Below, piece by piece: positions 1-8,829 of a stretch of DNA of 64,000 bases. The notes beneath the pieces are model-generated. The model had not been told where the DNA came from and searched no databases. It was given only the letters and a program-made list of their open reading frames with translations. The DNA lies in contig JAHECA010000006.1 of NCBI GenBank assembly GCA_024642005.1, positions 53,452 through 117,451 on the forward strand, written 5' to 3'. Both the position numbers and the translations under genes were made by a program. Positions within the stretch are counted from its first letter, which is position 1; every line of letters starts with the position of its first letter. Origin of the DNA: Robiginitalea sp. Its GTDB lineage: Bacteria; Bacteroidota; Bacteroidia; Flavobacteriales; Flavobacteriaceae.

Positions 1-290
1 CCAGTCGGGTCCCACCTGTAGATGGCATTGCGGGGGATGTCGCTGTAGAGCAGGTACCCACCCCGGGCCACCCATAAGGGCCCCTCGGTCCAATCGTGCC
101 CTTTCGCCAGGATTTCGAGCCGTCCCTCACGGGGTACAATGTCGTAAAAGGCATCCGAAAGGGCTTCCAAACGCCCGGCCTCAAGATACGCTACCCCTGT
201 TTCGGCAGGCAGGGCTGGGGGCAAGGCCGACTGCCGGTCCTTACAGGAAATCCCGGTCAATACCAGCAGGAGCAGGGCGATCTGTTTCAT
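1..290 (-). CDS. SMP-30/gluconolactonase-like lipoprotein (partial, N-terminal part)
   Basis: Only the first 96 codons are in the window; the gene continues beyond position 1. My own translation from the ATG at 290 gives a short hydrophobic signal (KQIALLLLVLTGISC) ending in a lipobox-like cysteine at residue 16, so the protein is probably a lipoprotein. Further on come EGPLWV and GYLLYSDIPRNAIYRWD, typical of the first blade of SMP-30/gluconolactonase beta-propellers, which hydrolyse sugar lactones. It lies 16 bp downstream of the large dehydrogenase-like gene on the same strand, so the two may be co-transcribed and act in exported sugar oxidation followed by lactone opening. The substrate cannot be told from the fragment. 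Confidence 0.75.
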   Translation of the reverse strand, partial: MKQIALLLLVLTGISCKDRQSALPPALPAETGVAYLEAGRLEALSDAFYDIVPREGRLEILAKGHDWTEGPLWVARGGYLLYSDIPRNAIYRWDPT

Positions 291-306
291 CAGGCACAAA
301 TTATGA

Positions 307-3300
307 TCAGCGTCTCGCACCACCTTTCAGGCTCGAGAGGTATTCAATGAGGTTGCGCAATTCGCGCCGGGTAATCACCCGCCCCATGGGGGGCATAGAG
401 GAGGGTTGGTTCACCCTCCGGTCTACCCGTGCTTTCGGTATGGCGATGGGTTCTGCCTCGGAGCCCTTCAGCAGGATGCGGCTCGCATCTTCGCTCAGGA
501 GCAGCCCGCTCACGCTCTGCCCGTCTTTTAACTGCAGGGTTACCGAGCCGAAGCCCGGCGCCAGGCGGGCACTGGGTTCGATCAGGGCTTCCAGGATCTG
601 GTCCCGGCTCAAGACCGCCCCAATGGAATCGAGGGCAGGGCCTACCTGCCCGCCTGCTCCTGCCACTGAGTGGCAGCGCACACACTGGGCGGCCGGGTTG
701 CTGTTGAACACATCGCGCCCCTGCCACCAGTTGCCGCCGTAAAGGGTTTCCTTATAGGCTTCAGCCGAATATCCCTGTGCCTTGAGGTTGGCGAGGGCCG
801 AAATCAGGGGTTCAGATTGCGTAGATTCCACGGCTTCGATCAGATCGAGGATCACTTCGGGCGCCAGGCGGCCCGCTGCGGCATCCCCGATCAGTTTCCG
901 AAGCGGGGCCGTACTCCGGTCAAGGGGCATGTCTGCCAGGGTGGACAGCATTTGCTGTTGTTCTCCGGTGGAGCCCGTTTTGAAGATGGGTGATACGATG
1001 GCGGCCAATTTGTTTTCCGGGATATCCAGCAACGGGAGCAGGCCGATTGCTGTGGTGCGGACCACAGGGTTCGAGTCGCGCATGCCCTTCTCCAGATACG
1101 CGCCTATTTGTTCGTCATGCAGTGCGCCCAGGGTTCTGAGCATGGCGGCCCGAACTTCGGGCGAAGGGTGGCGGTCAAAGATGCGTCTCAGCTGGGGGTT
1201 GAACCGGGTAATACCCAAATTGCCGAGAACCTGAGATACGCCTACAATGATATTCGGGTCCGGATCGGCCAGCAACTTAGGCAATTCGCCTTCTACCCGC
1301 GTGATGACCGGGGTGGAATCGCGGTGCACCTCTCCGCGCAGGCGGCCGTCTACCCGATCCAGTACAGAGGGGTTGTGCCATCCCCCCAGGGTGGCAAGGG
1401 CTTCCCCCCGCAGCACGGGAGGCACATCTTCGCGAAGTGCAAAATTGAGCAGCCGGTCGAGGTCTTCGGTACTGCCCGTGCGCAGGGCGGCGCTGATGGC
1501 ACGCCTCAGCACGGGTTCTGAGGAAAGCCCGGGGCGGTCGAGCAGGGCTGCCAGGGCAGGCAGGGCTTCCGGGATAGACCAGTCGTCGTTAATAGCCCGG
1601 GCGACCTCGGCCAGAATATAGGGGTCTTCTTCTTGCAGGAACTGCACGATGCCAGGGTCAGCCAGGCGCCTCAATACCAGCACACCCCCCAACCGCAGGC
1701 TGGCATCGGGGTTCCCGGCCAGCGCCAGGATGGGCTCGACCTCCCCGATCCGGGTCAGGGCAAGCACTCCGGCATGCCGCAGGTATACATCGCGGTCGTC
1801 GTTTTCGGCCAGGAAATCGAGCAGGGGTTGAACGGCCGGTTTGAAACCGAGCCGGCCCAGGGCCTGGGCCGCGAAGAACCGCACGCGGGGCGCGTCGCTA
1901 TGCAACAGGGGCAGCAGGGGTTCCCCGGCCGGTTTGAAGGCCAGGTCTCCCAGGGTTTTGGCCGCCTGGGCAACAATTTCAGGGTCGCTGTCAGTTAATA
2001 GCGGCAGCAGGGCTTCGGCCCGGTCGCTGTCGTCGCGGGCGAGCTGGCCGATGCCCCAGATGGCGTGAATTCGGGCCAGCTGGTGGGTGGTGTCGGGCAA
2101 TACCTCCCGGAATGCCCGGTAACCCCTCCGGCCACGCAAGGCCAGTTCGAACTGGGCCTTCTGGCGGATGCGTTTGTCGGCGTGGCGGAGCAGGGGGGGC
2201 AGACTGTCGAGGTCCAGTTCGTCGTAATCGAGCTGCATGAGCCGTTTGGTTTCGGCCCGCTCGGCGGCCAGGTCGTTCGTTTCGGCCGTCACGTCGAGCT
2301 TCCAGACCCGCCCCGAGTTTTTGGTTCCCCACCCGTTGATCCAGTCGGCCAGATAGAGTGCCCCGTCGGGGCCAAACCTGATACCGGTGGGCAATACGCC
2401 GCTCAGCACGTCGATTTCTGATTTTAAGGTGAAGCCCGCCCCGGCGGGCTGCAGGTCAAAGGCCCAGATATGCGAACGGCCCGGGTCTCCCACAAACTCC
2501 ACCAAAAAGAATTTATCCTGCCAGGCCTTGCCCAGGGCCGTGCCCGGGTTGTACTGCATGCCGGTGGGGCCATTGTGGTAATTCTGGATGGGAGGCACAA
2601 TGTACGCGGCCTGCCCGTCCCAGCGGGGGAGGTAGAGCTTTTCGTCCATCCAGACCTTATAGCCGTTGTTTTTTGGGTCGACGTATTTGCCGAACTGCCA
2701 GTTGGTGCGCCAGCCCGAATCGGAACCGTCGACCAGATACACCAGGCGCTCGCTCTCCCCGGCGTGGTCGCCGTCGTTGTCGGAGGTAATCAGGTTGCCA
2801 TAGGCGTCGAATACGAATTCGTGGGTATTGCGCAAGCCCCGGGCGAATACTTCAAAATCGCTTCCATCCAGGTTGCAGCGTACGATGACCCCCTGGTTCG
2901 GATAGTGGTGTTTCGACCCGTCACGGGCGGTGATGCTCGCCCCGATATCGCCTATGCCCCAGTACAATTTGCCGTCGGGCCCCATTACCGCACCAGACAT
3001 GCCGTGGCCCCCAAAGCCGATGTGCACCTGAAAGCCGGTGGCAAGCGATTCCTTGGTGTCGAGCACCTCGTCCCCGTTGGTATCGGTAAGCCGCCACAGG
3101 TCGGGGGCCACGCCTACGTATACTTCCTTCCCGTTGACCAGCAGGGCGCCGGCCACGTCTGAAACTTCCTCTGTAAAGTCGTGCAGGATCCGCATCGACA
3201 CATCTGCCAGTCCGTCTCCGTCCCGGTCTTCCAGGCGCCAGACTTCCTCTTCCTCCACCGCGAGGTCGCGCCAGTCGTGGATGGTGTCGTTGTTCAGGTC

Positions 3301-3756
3301 TTCCAGCCAGCTGTTCTCCTCGCTCAGTTCAGGCGCGAAGACCTCGTGCAAAAAAGCGCGCCGGTCTTCCACAGACTGCAGGCTAATGGAGCGTATCATC
3401 CAGTCGCGGTGCCCGCGAATATCGAATTCGGAATGTTTCTGCCGGTTGGTCCGCGTCAGGTACACGCGGCCCTGCTCGTCAATATCCATGGCCACCGGGT
3501 CGGGCGCCAGGGAATCGGTTGCCCAAAGGTGTAATTCCAGGCCTTCGGCCACCTGTGCGGCTACCCCTGCCCGCGCCCTGCTGGCCAGGCTGTCGGCTAC
3601 GCTGTCGGCCTGGGTGAAAATCAGGGGCTGTTCGGGCGGGATATCGGGTCCGAAGTTACAGGAGGCCAGCCAGGCAAAAGAGCCCAGGATGGCCACTGTG
3701 GCCAGCTTGGTATGGATTTTACGCGACCGGGATGGTTCGTGCCTATGGGTTTGCAT
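307..3756 (-). CDS. Large exported dehydrogenase-like lipoprotein: beta-propeller + HEAT repeats + cytochrome c (PVC-type heme-binding CxxCH protein)
   Basis: The 1149-residue protein begins with a lipoprotein signal (LASC, Cys33). Residues about 45-490 resemble the sorbosone/glucose dehydrogenase-like beta-propeller (GLRNTHEFVFD, SDNDGDHAG, GPDGALYLADW). About 510-970 are HEAT-type helical repeats, visible as recurring segments such as VRFFAAQALGRLG. The C-terminus is a small cytochrome c with one haem site, CVRCH at residues 1025-1029, followed by GPALDSIG. This order is the one known from PVC-type membrane-bound dehydrogenase homologs, abundant in Planctomycetes and present in marine Bacteroidota. 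It probably oxidises a sugar or sugar alcohol at the cell surface and passes electrons through the haem; the substrate is unknown. The start at 3756 is the only ATG in front of the signal. Confidence 0.8.
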   Translation of the reverse strand: MQTHRHEPSRSRKIHTKLATVAILGSFAWLASCNFGPDIPPEQPLIFTQADSVADSLASRARAGVAAQVAEGLELHLWATDSLAPDPVAMDIDEQGRVYLTRTNRQKHSEFDIRGHRDWMIRSISLQSVEDRRAFLHEVFAPELSEENSWLEDLNNDTIHDWRDLAVEEEEVWRLEDRDGDGLADVSMRILHDFTEEVSDVAGALLVNGKEVYVGVAPDLWRLTDTNGDEVLDTKESLATGFQVHIGFGGHGMSGAVMGPDGKLYWGIGDIGASITARDGSKHHYPNQGVIVRCNLDGSDFEVFARGLRNTHEFVFDAYGNLITSDNDGDHAGESERLVYLVDGSDSGWRTNWQFGKYVDPKNNGYKVWMDEKLYLPRWDGQAAYIVPPIQNYHNGPTGMQYNPGTALGKAWQDKFFLVEFVGDPGRSHIWAFDLQPAGAGFTLKSEIDVLSGVLPTGIRFGPDGALYLADWINGWGTKNSGRVWKLDVTAETNDLAAERAETKRLMQLDYDELDLDSLPPLLRHADKRIRQKAQFELALRGRRGYRAFREVLPDTTHQLARIHAIWGIGQLARDDSDRAEALLPLLTDSDPEIVAQAAKTLGDLAFKPAGEPLLPLLHSDAPRVRFFAAQALGRLGFKPAVQPLLDFLAENDDRDVYLRHAGVLALTRIGEVEPILALAGNPDASLRLGGVLVLRRLADPGIVQFLQEEDPYILAEVARAINDDWSIPEALPALAALLDRPGLSSEPVLRRAISAALRTGSTEDLDRLLNFALREDVPPVLRGEALATLGGWHNPSVLDRVDGRLRGEVHRDSTPVITRVEGELPKLLADPDPNIIVGVSQVLGNLGITRFNPQLRRIFDRHPSPEVRAAMLRTLGALHDEQIGAYLEKGMRDSNPVVRTTAIGLLPLLDIPENKLAAIVSPIFKTGSTGEQQQMLSTLADMPLDRSTAPLRKLIGDAAAGRLAPEVILDLIEAVESTQSEPLISALANLKAQGYSAEAYKETLYGGNWWQGRDVFNSNPAAQCVRCHSVAGAGGQVGPALDSIGAVLSRDQILEALIEPSARLAPGFGSVTLQLKDGQSVSGLLLSEDASRILLKGSEAEPIAIPKARVDRRVNQPSSMPPMGRVITRRELRNLIEYLSSLKGGARR

Positions 3757-3770
3757 GTCAGTGGGAATCT

Positions 3771-5960
3771 TTATTGAAACAATTGGTTGATGGTACTCAG
3801 GTGGGCCGTCATGGCATCGAGTGTGGCTGCAAGCCGTCCGATTTCAGTCTGGGCTTCGGGCCAGTTCCTTTGTTCGATGGCCTCGCGCACCCCAGGGAGG
3901 GTTTTAACCCCATAGCCGGTATAGAATCCGGGCGCATAGATCTGGTGCTTGTACCAGGGGCGCCTTGGCAGGCCTGCCTCATCGGTAAGCTGGTGTTCGG
4001 TTTGCATGAGCAGGCGGTTGAGCCGGGCTTTTTTATCGGCGGGCAGTTGCTGCGGATCTTTTGCCTCCAGTTGCTTAACCTGATTGCCGAGGCTTGCCAG
4101 GGCATTCTGCAGGGGCGAAAAATCGAGATACGGGACAGGTGTCTTTTCGCCGGGCTTAGCAACGGGTTCCTTCGGATCGGCCGCCAGGCCGTAAGCATTT
4201 TTAGCTACCAGGGCGTTGTGGGCCTCCACTTCGTTCCGCATCGTTTCGGCTGTGTTCATCACTTCTTTCAAATAACCCGAAACGGTCTGTTCCCAGGGGC
4301 CGAAGGTAAGCGGTAAAACTTCTGCATTCGCCAAACGCAGCACGATCCGACCGGCAACCTTGGCCAGGGCCACCCCGTAAGCCATGTCGGGGTCTTTAAA
4401 CCGTTTGAAATGGGTATAGGTATCGTAAATGGTATGGTATTCGCCCCCGCCGTTCTCGCCCCCGAAACCGATGTTCAGGGAGGCAATGCCGGCGTGCTGG
4501 ATAAAGGGCGTGTAGTCGCTGCCAGAGCCCAGGGCCGAAATACTGAATTCACCGGCTTCGCCATCGACCGCCTCGCGGGCCATGCGGCGCTCCTTTACCG
4601 AAACCCCGGTCTGTGGGTCGGTTACGTCGGCAGCAGCTTCTCCGACCAGGGTTTGCAGTGTATGGGAGCCTCCCGCCCCGAAAAAGCCGCGCCCGTTCCC
4701 GTCGGTGTTCACATAGGCTACCGTTTTTTCCTGCAGTTCTTTTTTATGGTCTTCCACCCATTCCGTGGATCCGATCAGGCCCGGCTCTTCGGCATCCCAG
4801 GCGCAGTAAATTACGGTTCGCTTCGGCCGGTTCCCTGCCCTGGCCAGTTCACCCACGACCCGGGCTTCCTCCATGAGGGCCACCATGCCGCTCACCGGAT
4901 CGGAGGCCCCGTGTACCCAGGCATCGTGGTGGTTGCCCCTTACCACCCACTGGTCGGAAAACATGCTCCCTTTCAGGGTGGCGATCACGTTGTGGGCCGG
5001 CCGGAGCTGCCAGTCGAATTCGAGCTTCAGGTGCACCCGGGCCGGGCCGGGCCCGATATGGTAGGTAATGGGCAGGGCGCCGCGCCATGCGGGCGGGGCC
5101 ACCGGGCCTTCAAGGGCCTTCAGCAAAGGCTCCGCATCGGCATAGGAAATGGGGAGTACCGGAATTTGTGTGATGGTCGGGGCTTCTTCCCGATTCAGGC
5201 GCTGGGCGTTTTCGGTGGCCGCATAGCCCGGGGTAAGCACGTCGCCGGGGTACAGGGGCATGTCCATAACAGAGCCCCGTTGCACGCCGGTAGCATTTTT
5301 ATAAGCCCCTTTCGGATATACATCGCCCTGAAAATACCCGTCGTCTTTGGGATCGGAGTAGATGATGCAGCCAATGGCTCCCTTCTCGGCGGCCAGTTTG
5401 GGCTTGATGCCCCGCCAGGAGCCCGCGTATTTGGCGATCACGATCTTGCCTTTGACATCGATGCCCAATTTTTCCAGTTCTTCGTAATCGGCTGGAACGC
5501 CGTAATTCACGAAAACAAGCTCGGCTTCAACATCGCCGTCGGTGGAAAAGGCATTGTAAGAAGGCAGCAGGGCGTCGCCCTGCTGGGTGTACGGATCACC
5601 GTCCACCGGGATGGCCTTAAGCGAAGCCGTGAATGGTTCCGGCCCGGTCATTTCCAGCAAGCGCACCCTGGGGTAGGGGAACAGCACCTGATAGGTGTCG
5701 ATACGCGCCTCGTAGCCCCAGGACTGGAATTGCTGCTGCATCCAGCGCGCGTTCTCGGCCCCGTAATCGGTTCCGACCCAATGGGGTTGGGCGGTCATCC
5801 GCTGCATCCAGGCGTCGAGGTTGTCGGCAGAAAGCTGGCTGTCGAACCGGGCTTCCAGCTGTCGCTCCTTTTCGGCCGCGGTTGGTGTAAAGCCCGTAAG
5901 GGCCTGACCCTGCAGGTTCCAGATCGCGAGCAGCAGGGGAATGGCAATACGTGTTCTCAT
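3771..5960 (-). CDS. M28 family exported zinc peptidase, glutamate carboxypeptidase II (PSMA)-like
   Basis: The protein is 729 residues from the ATG at 5960, which is directly followed by a signal peptide (RTRIAIPLLLAIWNLQGQA). An in-frame ATG at 6053 would place untypical sequence before the signal and was not used. A protease-associated domain (GKIVIAKYAGSWRG) interrupts the catalytic domain, as in PSMA. Zinc ligands and catalytic acid are visible: HHDAW about residue 345, DPVSG, WDAEEPG, NTDGNG and GGEYHTIYD. The C-terminus resembles the transferrin-receptor-like dimerisation domain. It should cleave C-terminal acidic or other residues from peptides in the periplasm or outside. It lies 14 bp downstream of the dehydrogenase gene's start on the same strand, beside an M20 hydrolase. 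Confidence 0.9.
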   Translation of the reverse strand: MRTRIAIPLLLAIWNLQGQALTGFTPTAAEKERQLEARFDSQLSADNLDAWMQRMTAQPHWVGTDYGAENARWMQQQFQSWGYEARIDTYQVLFPYPRVRLLEMTGPEPFTASLKAIPVDGDPYTQQGDALLPSYNAFSTDGDVEAELVFVNYGVPADYEELEKLGIDVKGKIVIAKYAGSWRGIKPKLAAEKGAIGCIIYSDPKDDGYFQGDVYPKGAYKNATGVQRGSVMDMPLYPGDVLTPGYAATENAQRLNREEAPTITQIPVLPISYADAEPLLKALEGPVAPPAWRGALPITYHIGPGPARVHLKLEFDWQLRPAHNVIATLKGSMFSDQWVVRGNHHDAWVHGASDPVSGMVALMEEARVVGELARAGNRPKRTVIYCAWDAEEPGLIGSTEWVEDHKKELQEKTVAYVNTDGNGRGFFGAGGSHTLQTLVGEAAADVTDPQTGVSVKERRMAREAVDGEAGEFSISALGSGSDYTPFIQHAGIASLNIGFGGENGGGEYHTIYDTYTHFKRFKDPDMAYGVALAKVAGRIVLRLANAEVLPLTFGPWEQTVSGYLKEVMNTAETMRNEVEAHNALVAKNAYGLAADPKEPVAKPGEKTPVPYLDFSPLQNALASLGNQVKQLEAKDPQQLPADKKARLNRLLMQTEHQLTDEAGLPRRPWYKHQIYAPGFYTGYGVKTLPGVREAIEQRNWPEAQTEIGRLAATLDAMTAHLSTINQLFQ

Positions 5961-6043
5961 TTTGGGTTCTGGTAATCGGTTGAGTGTTGAAATTACATTT
6001 TTTTTCTGAGCGTGCCGGGCCCCGTCGGCGAAAAAATGCCGGT

Positions 6044-7369
6044 TCAGTCCCATTCGCGGTCGAGCCGCAGCAGGGTACCCAGCAGCACATTGGCGCCCCG
6101 GGCTATGGCTTCGGGGGAGGTGTATTCGTCAGGGGCGTGGCTTATGCCGTCCTGGCTCGGAACGAAAAGCATGCCGGCCGGGGCGATCAGGGCCATGTCC
6201 TGGGTGTCGTGCCCGGCCCCGCTTTTCATGCGTTTACTGCTGTAGCCGCGTGCCCCGGCCTCGGCCTCGACCAGGGCCTGGATGCGCGCGTCGGTAAGGG
6301 CCGGTTTGGCGGTGGTATCGAGGTGGAGGAAGGAAACGGAAGTGCCCGAATCGCCGGCGATGGCCTCGGCCCGGGCTTTAATTTTTGCGAACATTTCCGT
6401 GATCACGTCTTCTGAGAGGTCGCGAATCTCCAGACTCAGCACCACCTCCCCCGGAATCACATTCGGCGCCCCGGGCATTGCCCTGATTCGGCCCACCGTG
6501 GCTACCTGGGTGCCATCCCGGTTCAGGGCTTCTTCATTTACGGCCTGGATAAAACGGGCGGCTGCCAGCAAGGCATCCTGCCGCATGCGCATGGGCGTGG
6601 TACCCGCATGGTTGGCCCGGCCCCGGAAGGTCACGTCCCACCATTTGAGCCCCACTATACCTTCCACCACGCCTATATCGCGTTTTTCCTGATCCAGAAT
6701 GGCGCCCTGCTCAATATGCATTTCGAGAAAGGCGGCCAGGCTGCCTTTTTCCCGAGCCGCCGTCGCAAAGGCCAGCGTATCGCCGCCCAGGCGCTGTATG
6801 CCCTGGCCGACGGTGTATCCGGTACTGTTGATCACCTCAAGGGCCCCTGGAGAAAGTTTGCCCACCATGGCACGGCTGCCGGTCAGGCTCCCTTCCTCGT
6901 CGGTAAATACGAGTACTTCGAGGGGGTGGCGCGTGCTAATCTTGTTTTCATGCAGGGTCCGGGCCACTTCTATGGCCGACAACGACCCCACGCACCCGTC
7001 GTAGTTGCCCCCGTGGGGTACCATATCAATATGTGACCCCATGGCCAGCGGCTTCAGGCCCGCCTGCGTGCCGGGCCGCGTGCCGATGATGTTGCCGGCG
7101 GCGTCGGTGTGCACGGCCAGGCCGGCAGCCCGCATCAGGTCCATTACGTAAGCCCGGCCGGCCAGGTCTCCGTCGCTGTAGGCCACCCGGTTGGGCTGGC
7201 CGGCTGCGTCGCGCCCAAAGGTGGCCAGCTGCTGCAGGGTCTGGTCGAGCCTTGCGGCATTAACTTCAGGGGATTGCTGGCTCGAAAGTTGGCAGAAGGC
7301 GAGCAACAGTAATGCGCTTAGCCAAAAGGGCAAGTTGCCCTGCTTTAGGGGGAAGGTGCGGTATTTCAT
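6044..7369 (-). CDS. M20-family Zn hydrolase, N-carbamoyl-L-amino acid hydrolase / allantoate amidohydrolase type
   Basis: The protein is 441 residues from the ATG at 7369, chosen because a hydrophobic secretion segment (WLSALLLLAFCQL) follows at once. The binuclear metal site is recognisable: GSHIDMVPHGGNYDGCVG, FTDEEGS, and near the end GAGHDTQDMA. MHIEQG and NHAGTTPM are hallmarks of the carbamoylase/allantoate amidohydrolase branch rather than of the M20A or M20D branches. Known members hydrolyse carbamoyl or ureido groups. Most are cytosolic, so an exported version is somewhat unusual and suggests a role with external substrates or as a peptidase. The gene runs in the same direction as the M28 gene, 83 bp upstream of its start. 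Confidence 0.85.
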   Translation of the reverse strand: MKYRTFPLKQGNLPFWLSALLLLAFCQLSSQQSPEVNAARLDQTLQQLATFGRDAAGQPNRVAYSDGDLAGRAYVMDLMRAAGLAVHTDAAGNIIGTRPGTQAGLKPLAMGSHIDMVPHGGNYDGCVGSLSAIEVARTLHENKISTRHPLEVLVFTDEEGSLTGSRAMVGKLSPGALEVINSTGYTVGQGIQRLGGDTLAFATAAREKGSLAAFLEMHIEQGAILDQEKRDIGVVEGIVGLKWWDVTFRGRANHAGTTPMRMRQDALLAAARFIQAVNEEALNRDGTQVATVGRIRAMPGAPNVIPGEVVLSLEIRDLSEDVITEMFAKIKARAEAIAGDSGTSVSFLHLDTTAKPALTDARIQALVEAEAGARGYSSKRMKSGAGHDTQDMALIAPAGMLFVPSQDGISHAPDEYTSPEAIARGANVLLGTLLRLDREWD

Positions 7370-7444
7370 CGGTTTGGATTTGTTCCCGGGGAAGATACAA
7401 AAAACCGATCGATGGCAGGTGCCTGCAGGCTCCTGCCCAGGCAC

Positions 7445-8164
7445 CTAGTTAAGCACCTCTGCCCTGAGGATGTAGATGTTCTTCATGGGCCACTCCCCGT
7501 CGTCGGTCGCTACCTGGTTAATGGCATCGACCACGTCCATCCCCTCTATAACCTTGCCGAAAGGGGTGTAATCGCCATCGAGGTGGTACGAGCCCGGCCG
7601 GGTTACCACGATAAAGAATTCATAGGGCGAGGCCAGCATATGCGGGTTGTCCATTTCGCTCGAGGGCATCGAAACCGTGCCCCGGTCGTGCCGGTGGCCC
7701 TTACGGGTATCAGGGGGGAGGAGGTAGCGCCCGATTTCAGAGCGTTTGCGGGCCGTTTTAACGTTGTCGGCATTACCGCCCTGGATGATGAAATCGCGCA
7801 CCACCCGGTGGAACATGGTGCTGTCGAAATAATGTTGCCGGGCCAGGTAGATGAAATTGGACTTGTGGTAGGGCACGTTATCGTACAGCTGTATGGTAAA
7901 GGAACCCATGGTGGTGGTAATCCGCACCTTGTTCTCCCGGAGCCCTTTCTGGTAGTTGAAGAAGAAATCGATGGCATTGTCTTCGGTGAGCACGAATTTC
8001 CCGGGCCCTGCCTCCTCGGCAGGCAGGCTGTCGGCCGCTTGTTCCAGCACGGCACCGGTACTTTCTTCAGGGGTTTTCGGGGTATTTTCTTTACTTTGTT
8101 GCCCGCAGCCCAGGATTCCCAGCAAAAGGATTCCCGAGGCAAAGGCGCATCTGGAAAATGTCAT
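7445..8164 (-). CDS. Cyclophilin-type peptidyl-prolyl cis-trans isomerase lipoprotein
   Basis: The protein has 239 residues with a lipoprotein signal ending LLGILGC, then a low-complexity linker. The cyclophilin core is shown by FTIQLYDNVPYHKSNF, MFHRVVRDFIIQGGNAD, GTVSMPS and a C-terminal GDYTPFGKVIEGMDVVDAI. It should catalyse proline isomerisation of exported proteins while anchored in a membrane. The cyclophilin domain is interrupted after GGNAD by a basic insertion, KTARKRSEIGRYLLPP, common in Bacteroidota homologs. The start at 8164 gives the signal peptide directly; this ATG overlaps the ATG of the divergent Nudix gene in the palindrome CATG. Confidence 0.9.
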   Translation of the reverse strand: MTFSRCAFASGILLLGILGCGQQSKENTPKTPEESTGAVLEQAADSLPAEEAGPGKFVLTEDNAIDFFFNYQKGLRENKVRITTTMGSFTIQLYDNVPYHKSNFIYLARQHYFDSTMFHRVVRDFIIQGGNADNVKTARKRSEIGRYLLPPDTRKGHRHDRGTVSMPSSEMDNPHMLASPYEFFIVVTRPGSYHLDGDYTPFGKVIEGMDVVDAINQVATDDGEWPMKNIYILRAEVLN

Positions 8165-8801
8165 GAGGTTCTCGGATTTAGCCCATTCCATCCCAAAAAT
8201 AAAGAATTTGCCCCTACCGGGGGTGCAGGCCCATTACCAAATGGCACCGGAGATACGCCTGCGCGAGCTGGAAAAGGCTTATGCAGGCCCGCGCACCGCC
8301 CGCAAAGCGGGAGTCCTGGCGCTCTGTTATCCGGATGCAGCGGAGCAGGCCCGGCTGTTGCTGATCCTGCGCCCTACCTACCCGGGAGTGCATTCCGGAC
8401 AGGTGGCCCTGCCGGGAGGCGGCATGGAGAAAGACGATCCCGACCTCCTGGCCACGGCACTCCGGGAGGCCCGGGAAGAAGTGGGTATGGCCCCGTCGCA
8501 GGTGCAACTCTTGCGGGCCCTCACCCCCCTGTACATCCCCCCCAGCAATTTTGAGGTAAGCCCGTACCTGGGGGTTGCCGACCGACCCCAGGAATTCCGC
8601 AGGCAGCCGTCTGAAGTAGCTTCCCTGATCGAAGTGCCGCTGGAGCACCTGCTCGACGCCCGCAGTCTCACCACCCGCCGGCTCACCACCTCCTATGCCC
8701 GCGACATTGAGGTGCCTGCTTTCCTGTTGCAGGGGCATGTGGTCTGGGGCGCCACGGCCATGATGCTGAATGAGCTCAAGCAGCTTTTACAGGCGCTCTA
8801 G
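8163..8801 (+). CDS. Nudix hydrolase, CoA pyrophosphatase family
   Basis: This is a 212-residue Nudix protein. HSGQVALPGG followed by REAREEVGM is the combined CoA-pyrophosphatase (UPF0035) and Nudix-box signature, so it probably splits CoA or acyl-CoA into phosphopantetheine and 3',5'-ADP. The start at 8163 is preferred because the conserved family N-terminus (PKIKNLPLPG, AHYQMAP) begins just after it; the next ATG at 8241 would remove that region. The start codon overlaps that of the divergent cyclophilin gene. Confidence 0.88.
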   Translation: MRFSDLAHSIPKIKNLPLPGVQAHYQMAPEIRLRELEKAYAGPRTARKAGVLALCYPDAAEQARLLLILRPTYPGVHSGQVALPGGGMEKDDPDLLATALREAREEVGMAPSQVQLLRALTPLYIPPSNFEVSPYLGVADRPQEFRRQPSEVASLIEVPLEHLLDARSLTTRRLTTSYARDIEVPAFLLQGHVVWGATAMMLNELKQLLQAL

Positions 8802-8815
8802 TGCTGCGAATTTTG

Positions 8816-8823
8816 TACTTTTA
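8816..8823 (+). promoter_or_regulatory. Probable Bacteroidota -7 promoter box
   Basis: TACTTTTA matches the TAnnTTTG consensus at seven of eight positions. It ends only six bases before the acyltransferase ATG at 8830, so transcription would begin at or next to the start codon. Confidence 0.4.
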
Positions 8824-8829
8824 CCCCCC

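Noticed and set aside
4410..5975. Open frame of 521 codons antisense to the M28 peptidase
   Set aside because: The sequence is rich in Gly, His and Val without domain features; the M28 zinc ligands lie on the minus strand.
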